From Bacillota bacterium (GTDB lineage Bacteria; Bacillota_A; Clostridia; Clostridiales; Clostridiaceae): 5,239 nucleotides of DNA. Both the position numbers and the translations under genes were made by a program. Of the stretch, positions 1 to 5,239 are shown piece after piece (the stretch's first letter is position 1; every line of letters begins with the position of its first letter). The notes beneath the pieces were generated by a model. That model made no database searches and was not told where the DNA came from. It worked only from the letters and a program-made list of their open reading frames with translations. The stretch is from contig JAJXYA010000429.1 in assembly GCA_021780795.1 (NCBI GenBank), positions 1 to 5,239 on the forward strand. Direction: 5' to 3'.

Positions 1-631
1 CAAAAGTTACAAAAAGCAAAGGTAATGATACAATTGTTAATATAATAGCTGTTAAAAAGTATCCTCTCTGACTATTTCCATGTCCTAGCATTAGTATTAA
101 TGGCATTACTGCTGCTCCAGTAACGATACCTGAAAATCCGCTAAAAAATCCCGAATACGAATACAAATCCGATCTATCTTTTAAATCTGTTGTCATTGCT
201 GAAGGTAGTACATTAAATGGTATATTAACTACTGAATATAATGATCCTAATACTAAATATACTACAGTTGCATAAACTATTTTTATTATTCCGCCAAATG
301 ATGGTGTGTAAAACGTTAATATATTAAATATTCCTAAAAATATTGTTCCGTATAAAATATATGGTCTAAAACGTCCATATTTAGTATTGGTACGTTCCAT
401 TACTAATCCAACAATTGGATCAACAAAACAATCCCATACTCTTGCTACAAGTAAAATAATTGCTGCTACTGTTCCTGCTATTCCAAATACATCTGTATAA
501 AATATTAATAAATAATTTGCTGCTAAGCTCCATATTACATTTATTGAGAAGGATCCTAAGCCATAGCTCACCTTTGTTCCAAAGCCTATTTTTACATTTG
601 ATAGTTTATCTGATTTCATAGTATTATCCAT
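1..631 (-). CDS. GPH-family (MelB-like) sugar:cation symporter, N-terminal part, cut by window edge
   Basis: This inner-membrane transporter should import a glycoside or sugar with Na+ or H+. Only the first 210 codons are visible, under half of the usual 450-480 residues. About six hydrophobic helices can be seen, near residues 24-46, 52-77, 93-109, 115-137, 160-182 and 190-210. The family signature WDxxxDP lies at 66-72, followed by the loop motif RTNTKYGRFRP at 80-90 and NIPF at 136-139. Against MelB as I remember it, the cation-site aspartates D55 and D59 are kept (D67, D71), but the sugar-contacting D19 and D124 are both Asn (N31, N136), so melibiose is an unlikely substrate. The ATG at 631 is chosen because GGGG lies 6 bases before it; an in-frame ATG at 619 lacks such a site. 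The gene is separated by 311 bases from the catabolic operon upstream but on the same strand. The family is clear; the substrate is not readable. Confidence 0.93.
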   Translation of the reverse strand, partial: MDNTMKSDKLSNVKIGFGTKVSYGLGSFSINVIWSLAANYLLIFYTDVFGIAGTVAAIILLVARVWDCFVDPIVGLVMERTNTKYGRFRPYILYGTIFLGIFNILTFYTPSFGGIIKIVYATVVYLVLGSLYSVVNIPFNVLPSAMTTDLKDRSDLYSYSGFFSGFSGIVTGAAVMPLILMLGHGNSQRGYFLTAIILTIVSLPLLFVTF

Positions 632-664
632 AATTTTCCCCTTTCAATTTAAGAATTGCAAATT

Positions 665-683
665 TTATAAATGAAATTTATAA
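665..683. repeat. A/T-only inverted repeat upstream of the symporter start
   Basis: The arms TTATAAAT (665-672) and ATTTATAA (676-683) are perfectly complementary across a 3-base loop. The element ends 34 bases before the symporter ATG. It could be an operator half-site pair or simply a chance product of the A/T-rich spacer; the lack of any G or C in the arms makes a stable RNA hairpin unlikely. Confidence 0.3.
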
Positions 684-772
684 TATAATTGCTAATATTT
701 TTAACATGATGATATTTTTATTTAATAGAACTGTGGAAAATTTTTATTAGATAAATGATATCATCTTGTCTT

Positions 773-796
773 TTATTTAGTTACTTTATTTTCCAT
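773..796 (-). CDS. Possible 7-residue leader ORF (MENKVTK) before the symporter
   Basis: A short frame ATG-GAA-AAT-AAA-GTA-ACT-AAA-TAA is preceded by GAGAGGAG (803-810) with a 6-base spacing, a better ribosome site than most of the real genes here have. It encodes only MENKVTK and stops about 140 bases before the symporter start. No homology can be judged at this length. It could be a translated leader peptide, the remnant of a lost gene's start, or a chance event. Its first residues loosely resemble the symporter's own start (MDNTMKS), which may be coincidence in such an A/T-rich genome. No attenuator hairpin with a U-run is evident right after it. Confidence 0.3.
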   Translation of the reverse strand: MENKVTK

Positions 797-859
797 ATGC
801 AACTCCTCTCATCTTTAATTTAAATTTATTTCTATTTAAGTGAATATCACCGTCCTTCC

Positions 860-875
860 AGTCAAACGTTTACAT
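860..875 (-). promoter_or_regulatory. cre/LacI-family operator-like box overlapping a TTGACT hexamer
   Basis: On the minus strand the site reads ATGTAAACGTTTGACT. It has the 8-bp palindromic core AAACGTTT (864-871) and matches the catabolite-repression cre consensus WTGNAANCGNWNNCW except at the last two defined positions. The end of the box is TTGACT, a good -35 hexamer, but no convincing -10 lies 16-18 bases further on (CACTTA is the 17-base candidate). The position, downstream of the operon and upstream of the symporter, fits CcpA or a local LacI-type regulator acting on the symporter. This is a motif match by eye only. Confidence 0.35.
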
Positions 876-902
876 TTAAAGTAAATTTTTAGTTATTTTA
901 AT

Positions 903-932
903 TTATAAGCAAGGGAATTTCCTTGCTTATAA
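903..932 (-). terminator. 12-bp hairpin just after the last operon gene
   Basis: A perfect 12-bp inverted repeat, TTATAAGCAAGG (903-914) with CCTTGCTTATAA (921-932), encloses a 6-base loop. It begins 10 bases after the stop codon of the upstream oxidoreductase, the usual place for an operon terminator or an mRNA 3'-end stabiliser. On the minus strand the stem is followed by ATTAAAATAACT, which is not a U-run. The T-rich side (GTTATTTTTA) is instead on the plus-strand side. It may therefore be a weak terminator for this operon, a processing/stability hairpin, or a better terminator for plus-strand transcription. Confidence 0.55.
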
Positions 933-942
933 GTTATTTTTA

Positions 943-1989
943 CTATTCAAAATCCACAGATTTGTTTGTTCTACTAGATTCCCACGCTGCTTCCATAACT
1001 TTTAATACACGCCTAACTTCCGAAATTTTAATCTTTGACTCTTCTTCACCATTAAGTACAGCATGTACATTTTTATAAAAATCAACCCAATCAGTTTCAA
1101 CTTTTGGTAATTCATTTTCTACGATTCCACCTGGTGGTACTGGTGCAAACTGCCTTGTAGGACCAGCTACAGTCTCAGTTATTTGTGGTGGGAGTTTCTT
1201 TAGCATATCTCCAGTTTTATATAATGCTCCATCACAACCAAAGCTTTTTACAACTATGGTACCTTTATCACCAGCTGCCAGCCATCTTGGCTGATAATCT
1301 AAAATATATGTGGATAATTCTATATGGAAAGTAACTCCGTTGTCCATTTTTAATATAATTTTAAAGTAATCATCCACTTCTTCATGAAGGACATTTTTAA
1401 TATCTGCAAAAACAGTTTTTACTTTCACTCCTGGAAACATAAATAAAGCTTGGTCAATAAGATGCACACCCCAGTCGTAAATCATTCCTCCACCATATTT
1501 TTTATATAAATGCCATTCATGCATATAGCCGTTTCCTGAGTGAAGCTTGCTTTCTATAGTAAATACTTTCCCTAGTAAGCCTTCATCATTTGCTTTTTTT
1601 ACTATAAGCATATCTCTGTCCCATCTTCTATTTTGATGGGACGTAAAAAATACGTTTGCTTCTTTACACGCTTTTTCCATTTCATCTAATTCTGCTACAT
1701 TCATAGCTGCTGGCTTTTCTGTTATTACATTTTTCCCTGCAGCTGCTGCCTTTAAGCACATTTCTTTATGAAGATAATTAGGAACTGTTAAAATTACTGT
1801 ATTTACTTCTGGATCATCAAGAAGCTCTTCTGCCGATTTGTAATATCTAAATCCCATCCTATCTGCTTCTTTCAATCTTTCTTCCTTTATATCGCAAACT
1901 GCTGCTATTTCCACTCCTGCACGAGGAGCGTTTTCTGCATGCCATTTTCCCATGCCACCAAATCCGATTATCCCTAATCTAATTTTCAT
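943..1989 (-). CDS. Gfo/Idh/MocA-family NAD(P)-dependent sugar oxidoreductase
   Basis: This is a complete 348-residue cytoplasmic dehydrogenase of the usual family length. The N-terminal Rossmann fold has the dinucleotide glycine motif GFGGMG at 9-14, and the conserved EKP is at 91-93 with the expected catalytic Lys92. The C-terminal substrate domain carries GGGMIYDWGVHLID at 166-179, giving the typical Asp172 and His176. The segment HQNRRWDRD (118-126) resembles the scyllo-inositol dehydrogenase/YdgJ-IolW branch of the family, though this is memory and not alignment. It is the last gene of the operon, 19 bases after the TIM-barrel gene, with AAGGA 6 bases before its ATG. In this context it may reduce a released 3-keto sugar or oxidise a second class of glycoside. 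It belongs to a different subgroup from the oxidoreductase at the start of the locus, so it is not a simple duplicate. Family certain, substrate unknown. Confidence 0.93.
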   Translation of the reverse strand: MKIRLGIIGFGGMGKWHAENAPRAGVEIAAVCDIKEERLKEADRMGFRYYKSAEELLDDPEVNTVILTVPNYLHKEMCLKAAAAGKNVITEKPAAMNVAELDEMEKACKEANVFFTSHQNRRWDRDMLIVKKANDEGLLGKVFTIESKLHSGNGYMHEWHLYKKYGGGMIYDWGVHLIDQALFMFPGVKVKTVFADIKNVLHEEVDDYFKIILKMDNGVTFHIELSTYILDYQPRWLAAGDKGTIVVKSFGCDGALYKTGDMLKKLPPQITETVAGPTRQFAPVPPGGIVENELPKVETDWVDFYKNVHAVLNGEEESKIKISEVRRVLKVMEAAWESSRTNKSVDFE

Positions 1990-2008
1990 AGGTTATCCTT
2001 CTTTCCGT

Positions 2009-2923
2009 TTATATCACAAAATTTTTTAGGTATTTGGCACTTAAAATTACTGCTTTCTTTGAATCTTCAATTGAGCCTTCAAATGCTTTATCTTCAACTT
2101 CAATGCATGTGTATCCCTTATATCCAATATCCGTTAAAGCCGATACATACTTACCCCAATTTACATCACCTAGACCTGGTAATTTTGGGGACATATACTG
2201 AAGTGGTGTTGCCATGATTCCAACATCTTCAAGTTTATCTTCAAATATTTTTATATCCTTGTAATGGACATGAAAAATTTTATCTTTAAATTGGTACAAA
2301 GGTTTTATATAGTCGATTTTTTGCCAAACAAAATGAGATGGATCATAATTCAACCCAAAGTTTGGGCTATTTAGTATTTCAAATACTTTTCTCCAAATTG
2401 CAGGAGTAGTCATTAAATTTTGTCCACCTGGCCATTCATCATTTGTAAATAACATAGGACAATTTTCAATTCCTATTTTTACACCTTTTTGTTCCGCATA
2501 TTTAACTATTGGTGGCCAAATTTCTTTTACTACTTCTAAATTTTCTTCTACTGTTTTAGAAGGTATACGTCCAACAAAAGTAGTAATCATATTTACATCT
2601 AATTTGCTTGATGCATCGATTAATTTGTATAAATGCTCAACATATACTTTTCTTTTATCCAAATCTTCTTCCAAAGTATTTGGATAGTATGCTAAAGAAG
2701 ATATACTAACATTTCTTTTAGAGGCATACTCTTTAATATACTGTGCTTTTTCATCATCTAATGTATCTACATCAATATGACATACTCCAGCATATCTTCT
2801 TTCTGCCTTTCCTTTTGGCCAGCAGCATACTTCGATACACTCAAGTCCGTTTTCTGAAGCAAAATCAACTACTTCTTCAAAACTTAAATCTCCAAGTATT
2901 GCACTGACAAATCCTAATTTCAT
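2009..2923 (-). CDS. TIM-barrel sugar isomerase/epimerase-like protein (AP endonuclease 2 fold)
   Basis: This complete 304-residue protein belongs to the xylose-isomerase-like TIM-barrel family, which uses a divalent metal to act on keto- and enol-sugars. The likely metal ligands are Glu153 in GIENCP, Asp194 with His197 in NYDPSH, a histidine of FHVHYKD (His218/His220) and Glu275 in CIEVED. The NYDPSH/HVHYKD pattern is common in members encoded beside Gfo/Idh/MocA genes. It starts 16 bases after the alpha-subunit gene, with AGGAG 8 bases before its ATG. Its sequence is clearly different from the neighbouring 324-residue barrel, so two distinct reactions are expected. Plausible roles are hydration or isomerisation of the keto-enol sugar left after C-C cleavage, or epimerisation of a keto sugar; IolE/IolI-like inositol chemistry is an alternative. 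There is no signal peptide or membrane segment. Confidence 0.88.
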   Translation of the reverse strand: MKLGFVSAILGDLSFEEVVDFASENGLECIEVCCWPKGKAERRYAGVCHIDVDTLDDEKAQYIKEYASKRNVSISSLAYYPNTLEEDLDKRKVYVEHLYKLIDASSKLDVNMITTFVGRIPSKTVEENLEVVKEIWPPIVKYAEQKGVKIGIENCPMLFTNDEWPGGQNLMTTPAIWRKVFEILNSPNFGLNYDPSHFVWQKIDYIKPLYQFKDKIFHVHYKDIKIFEDKLEDVGIMATPLQYMSPKLPGLGDVNWGKYVSALTDIGYKGYTCIEVEDKAFEGSIEDSKKAVILSAKYLKNFVI

Positions 2924-2939
2924 AGATGATTCTCCTCTC

Positions 2940-3914
2940 TTACTTAAAACCCAACAAGTTTTTCTCCATTATCAAGTGCTTTTTAGTCATTTCTACTGCT
3001 CGTCCAGATACATGATCTTCATATTCAGATACAATATAGCCTTCAAAATCAGAGTCATTTATTACAGGCAATATTTCATTATATGGTATACTAGCTTCAT
3101 GATTATTTTCATCTAAATAATGAAATTTTCCATGAAAGTGTATACAATATGGCATTATATCTTTTAATCCTTTAAGGTCTGCTTCTTTTCTAAACTGAAC
3201 AAATCCATACATTCCTTCTAGTGCTCCAAATACTGGTCCAGCAGCACCTGCTTCTATAAGTTTCTTTCTAGCTTCTTCTTTTGGAACATCATCGTATCTT
3301 AATTTTGCTGCTAGTTCCAAATGCTCAACCTTTGCACCAGCTTTTATTGCATCGTCCCAATGAGGTTTGTTTGGTCTTGTGGCAAAGCATCCAAAGTCTG
3401 GAATTAGTCCAATAAATTTAGAACCTGATTCATCTATTGCTTTTATATACTCCTTTACAATAGGAGTAGTTGGTGTCTCTGGATTATGAATTTCTATTCC
3501 AACCTTTACATCATATTGTTCAGCATAAGGTGCTAATCTCTTTAGTGCATTTGGTGACAATAAATATTGAGCTCTCATGATTTTGCAACCTAATTTATGA
3601 GCTGTCTTGACGTCTGTAATTGCATTTAAAAGCATTTCATCTTCTGTCAAATTTCTTCCTTTTATCATACCTCTATCTTGATTTGCTCCATAAGATACCG
3701 GTCTTATTCCGTACTTTCTTGAACAATCTTCAACTAAGCCTAAAAATTCATCATCAACATATGGATAAGAAGGAAGCATTTGTGTTCCAACGATTTCATA
3801 TCCTTCTGCTCCTAGTTCAGCTGCTTTTCTTACACAATCTTCAAAAGAAAAAATTCCTCTTGCATATTCTGCAGTAAAGCAATATAAAGTTATTCCTAAT
3901 TTGATATTACTCAT
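2940..3914 (-). CDS. Probable C-glycoside deglycosidase alpha subunit (TIM barrel)
   Basis: This 324-residue TIM-barrel protein has the AP endonuclease 2/xylose-isomerase-like fold. Its probable metal site is Glu141 in GIEIHNP, Asp173 in IPDFG, a histidine of IHFHGKF (His259/His261) and Glu297 in SEYED. In characterised C-glycoside deglycosidases, such as the DgpB/DgpC complex of strain PUE, CarB/CarC and DfgA/DfgB, a barrel of this type pairs with a small beta subunit. The pair removes the aglycone from a 3-keto-C-glycoside by metal-assisted elimination. I assign that role mainly because the gene lies 14 bases after the beta-subunit gene, with the upstream stop codon inside its ribosome site, which points to coupled and balanced synthesis. 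The barrel alone could be read as a generic isomerase. The length fits. I leave the gene symbol blank because naming differs between organisms. Confidence 0.8.
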   Translation of the reverse strand: MSNIKLGITLYCFTAEYARGIFSFEDCVRKAAELGAEGYEIVGTQMLPSYPYVDDEFLGLVEDCSRKYGIRPVSYGANQDRGMIKGRNLTEDEMLLNAITDVKTAHKLGCKIMRAQYLLSPNALKRLAPYAEQYDVKVGIEIHNPETPTTPIVKEYIKAIDESGSKFIGLIPDFGCFATRPNKPHWDDAIKAGAKVEHLELAAKLRYDDVPKEEARKKLIEAGAAGPVFGALEGMYGFVQFRKEADLKGLKDIMPYCIHFHGKFHYLDENNHEASIPYNEILPVINDSDFEGYIVSEYEDHVSGRAVEMTKKHLIMEKNLLGFK

Positions 3915-3923
3915 GTTCTTATT

Positions 3924-3930
3924 CCCCCCT
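3924..3930 (-). promoter_or_regulatory. Ribosome site with six Gs overlapping the upstream stop codon
   Basis: On the minus strand AGGGGGG lies 9 bases before the alpha-subunit ATG. Its first two bases are also the last two of the TAG stop of the beta-subunit gene. Six consecutive Gs stand out in such AT-rich DNA. The overlap favours translational coupling, which would suit two subunits of one complex. Confidence 0.65.
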
Positions 3931-4372
3931 AATTTTCCTCGATACTTAATACTTTTTCTCCACAGCTATCTAATGGCATATACATAGTATCTTCTGCAGA
4001 AGCTGACAATGGCATATATGGCACTCTTAACATCAAATGAACTTTAATATCATGCTTACCAGAAGCTAGTCCACCTATTTTATTAACCTTGATATGTGCT
4101 GGCTTTATAAGCTGCCAAAATTCGCTTATTAAATGAGGAAATTGATGCACATTAAATTCCTTATTATTTATTCCAAAAGTAACATCTTCATCTTTAAACT
4201 CTTCTCCGTCAACAGTAACCTTAAATTCATCTATACAAGAAAGAAAATGACCTCTATAGTTGCTTAGGCGTATATCGAAGGAAAATCCACTTTTATTACC
4301 ATTTACATATGTGTTTTCTAAACTATCATCACAAACAACATCTACAAAATTTATTCTCATTGCAAATCCCAT
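3929..4372 (-). CDS. C-glycoside deglycosidase beta subunit (DUF6379 family)
   Basis: This 147-residue protein matches my recollection of the small subunit of C-glycoside deglycosidases. Family hallmarks seen are GF at 29-30, the stretch NYRG-x-x-LS at 38-45, VDGE at 54-57, a conserved Trp86, GGLASGKH at 100-107 and PYMP at 118-121. In known complexes this beta-sandwich subunit clamps onto the TIM-barrel alpha subunit and helps to form the active site. It has no signal peptide or membrane helix. ATG 4372 is preferred over the in-frame ATG at 4360 (residue 5) because AGAGGAGAGG lies just upstream at a proper distance. It sits 17 bases after the truncated oxidoreductase and 14 bases before the alpha subunit. 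The tail holds two similar PLS/PLD turns (YMPL or near it at 119-122 and 131-134). This gene is what gives the locus its probable function. Confidence 0.85.
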   Translation of the reverse strand: MGFAMRINFVDVVCDDSLENTYVNGNKSGFSFDIRLSNYRGHFLSCIDEFKVTVDGEEFKDEDVTFGINNKEFNVHQFPHLISEFWQLIKPAHIKVNKIGGLASGKHDIKVHLMLRVPYMPLSASAEDTMYMPLDSCGEKVLSIEEN

Positions 4373-4380
4373 GGTAAATT

Positions 4381-4390
4381 CCTCTCCTCT
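4381..4390 (-). promoter_or_regulatory. Double ribosome site that fixes the beta-subunit start
   Basis: The minus strand reads AGAGGAGAGG, with overlapping AGGAG and GAGG cores 11 and 8 bases before ATG 4372. It overlaps the last base of the stop codon of the upstream oxidoreductase. The later in-frame ATG at 4360 has only GGGA about 8 bases upstream, so the earlier start is preferred. Confidence 0.65.
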
Positions 4391-5239
4391 TAAAATTTTA
4401 TTTCTTTTTTTGTTTCAGCTGATTTATAAATTGCATCTAATATTTTAGTAACCGCTAATGCTTCTTCAGGTTTTACTAATGGTTCTGTATCATTAATAAT
4501 AGCTTCTAACCATTGTTTACAATCGATGCTGCCCTCAGCACCTCCGCCACCACCGAAGTAAGCAACTCCACCAACTGGAGATAATGTTTCTTCCATTAAT
4601 TGATGATTTCTTCCACGGTTATAAATCAATTCATTTTTAGAATGGCTCATTCCAGAATGAATTTCAGCACCTGCAAGTGTTCCACAAAGTGTAGTTGATG
4701 CTTCTCTTGATTCAAGCACATTTAGTGCCCAGCTAGCTTCTAAGTTTATAGTTGCGCCATCCTTCATTTTAACAAATCCCATTGCAGAATCTTCTACTTC
4801 AAATGTTTCTGGATTCCATGGTCCAAATAAATTTCCTTCTGTTGCTTGCTGTAATCCACCTAATTTATAAAATACAGAACCAGATACGCTTTCTACATCA
4901 TAATTATTCATACACCATAAAGTAATATCTAAAGCATGTGTACCAATATCTATAAGTGGACCTCCACCTTGCTTTTCTTTATCCATAAATACTCCCCAAG
5001 TAGGAACTCCTCTTCTACGTACTGCGTGTGCCTTTCCGTAGTATATTTCTCCAAGATCACCATTTATACAGGCTTCATGTAAATTCATAACTTCTGCTCT
5101 AAATCTATTTTGATATCCTACTGTGAATTTCATTCCTGATGCTTTCCAAGCTTCAACCATCTTTTCAGCTTCTTCAGTTTTATGGGACATTGGCTTCTCA
5201 CAATACACATGCTTTTTAGCTTTAAAAGCATCAATTGCA
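4390..5239 (-). CDS. Gfo/Idh/MocA oxidoreductase, probable C-glycoside 3-oxidising enzyme (DgpA-like), 5' end outside window
   Basis: The visible 282 residues are the C-terminal three quarters of a cytoplasmic NAD-dependent dehydrogenase. The reading frame is open to the window edge and begins ...FKAKKHVYCEKPM, which is the conserved end of the Rossmann domain. The GTG at 5208 is the Val of this motif, not a start. Roughly 80-90 residues with the GxGxxG motif must lie beyond 5239. Counting from the edge, EKP is at 14-16 (Lys15), NRF at 44-46, a RRRGVPTWGVF stretch follows, and GGGPLIDIGTHALD is at 91-104 with Asp97 and His101. The RRRG-x-PxWG pattern is one I associate with the glycoside-3-oxidising branch that includes DgpA. 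Being first of the visible operon and 17 bases before the beta-subunit gene, it most likely oxidises the sugar C3 hydroxyl so that the complex can eliminate the aglycone. Family certain, role inferred. Confidence 0.88.
   Translation of the reverse strand, partial: AIDAFKAKKHVYCEKPMSHKTEEAEKMVEAWKASGMKFTVGYQNRFRAEVMNLHEACINGDLGEIYYGKAHAVRRRGVPTWGVFMDKEKQGGGPLIDIGTHALDITLWCMNNYDVESVSGSVFYKLGGLQQATEGNLFGPWNPETFEVEDSAMGFVKMKDGATINLEASWALNVLESREASTTLCGTLAGAEIHSGMSHSKNELIYNRGRNHQLMEETLSPVGGVAYFGGGGGAEGSIDCKQWLEAIINDTEPLVKPEEALAVTKILDAIYKSAETKKEIKF

Larger units (their letters stand above)
632..942. other. Non-coding gap between the catabolic operon and the symporter gene
   Basis: This 311-base stretch is strongly AT-rich and holds no substantial reading frame on either strand. 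Reading in the direction of transcription, it contains a hairpin just after the last operon gene, a cre/LacI-operator-like box, a 7-residue mini-ORF with a strong ribosome site, a 10-bp palindrome (ATGATATCAT, 755-764) and an A/T-only inverted repeat shortly before the symporter start. I could not identify a convincing sigma-A promoter with both hexamers, nor a known riboswitch or tRNA. Confidence 0.7.

Noticed and set aside
755..764. 10-bp palindrome ATGATATCAT, with a partly matching GATGATAT/ATATCATC pair about 40 bases apart
   Set aside because: Short and composed mainly of A/T in an A/T-rich spacer; it does not extend beyond the core and matches no operator I can name.
3620..3877. Plus-strand 85-residue reading frame
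   Set aside because: It lies wholly inside the TIM-barrel alpha-subunit gene on the other strand, is Leu/Phe/His-rich as expected for an antisense shadow, and has no family features.
4260..4448. Plus-strand 62-residue reading frame
   Set aside because: It overlaps two well-supported minus-strand genes and their junction. Its Leu/Phe-rich translation is what the complement of clostridial coding sequence gives.
5206..5208. GTG as the start codon of the first oxidoreductase
   Set aside because: The frame stays open upstream to the window edge and encodes the conserved residues just before V-Y-C-E-K-P. The GTG is an internal valine codon, and the gene begins outside the window.
943..5239. Inositol catabolism (iol) operon reading
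   Set aside because: Gfo/Idh/MocA and TIM-barrel genes are shared with iol operons, but no iolB, iolC, iolD or iolG-like gene set is seen here and the beta-subunit gene points to C-glycosides. It remains an alternative for the 304- and 348-residue proteins.
1..5239. CRISPR array, insertion sequence, tRNA or rRNA
   Set aside because: No regularly spaced repeats, transposase motifs, terminal inverted repeats, cloverleaf-like segments or rRNA-like stretches were seen on either strand.

Overview
The window looks like an AT-rich Firmicute of the Clostridium/Lachnospiraceae type. Codons are strongly A/T-biased, the ribosome sites are purine-rich GGAG/AGGGG types, and the spacers are almost pure A/T. 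All supported genes lie on the minus strand, so the locus reads from the right edge (5239) to the left edge (1).

From 5239 down to 943 there is one compact operon with spacers of only 14 to 19 bases. In transcription order it holds a 5'-truncated Gfo/Idh/MocA oxidoreductase, a 147-residue protein matching the C-glycoside deglycosidase beta-subunit family (formerly DUF6379), a 324-residue TIM-barrel protein fitting the matching alpha subunit, a second TIM-barrel protein of the sugar isomerase/epimerase (AP endonuclease 2) type, and a second, complete Gfo/Idh/MocA oxidoreductase. A 12-bp hairpin follows the last gene. After a 311-base non-coding gap comes the N-terminal 210 codons of a GPH-family (MelB-like) sugar:cation symporter, which runs off the left edge.

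The key inference is that this is a catabolic locus for C-glycosides (or other glycosides handled through 3-keto intermediates), of the kind described for puerarin, carminate and flavone C-glucoside degraders. The symporter would import a glycoside or sugar. One oxidoreductase would oxidise the sugar at C3. The alpha/beta complex would break the C1-aglycone bond by elimination. The second TIM barrel and second oxidoreductase could then hydrate and reduce the leftover keto-enol sugar. The first part rests on recognising the small beta subunit and its alpha neighbour; the order of the last two steps is hypothesis.

The gap at 632-942 holds the hairpin, a cre/LacI-operator-like box, a tiny 7-residue ORF with an excellent ribosome site, and an AT-rich inverted repeat just before the symporter. 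This suggests the symporter may have its own regulated leader.
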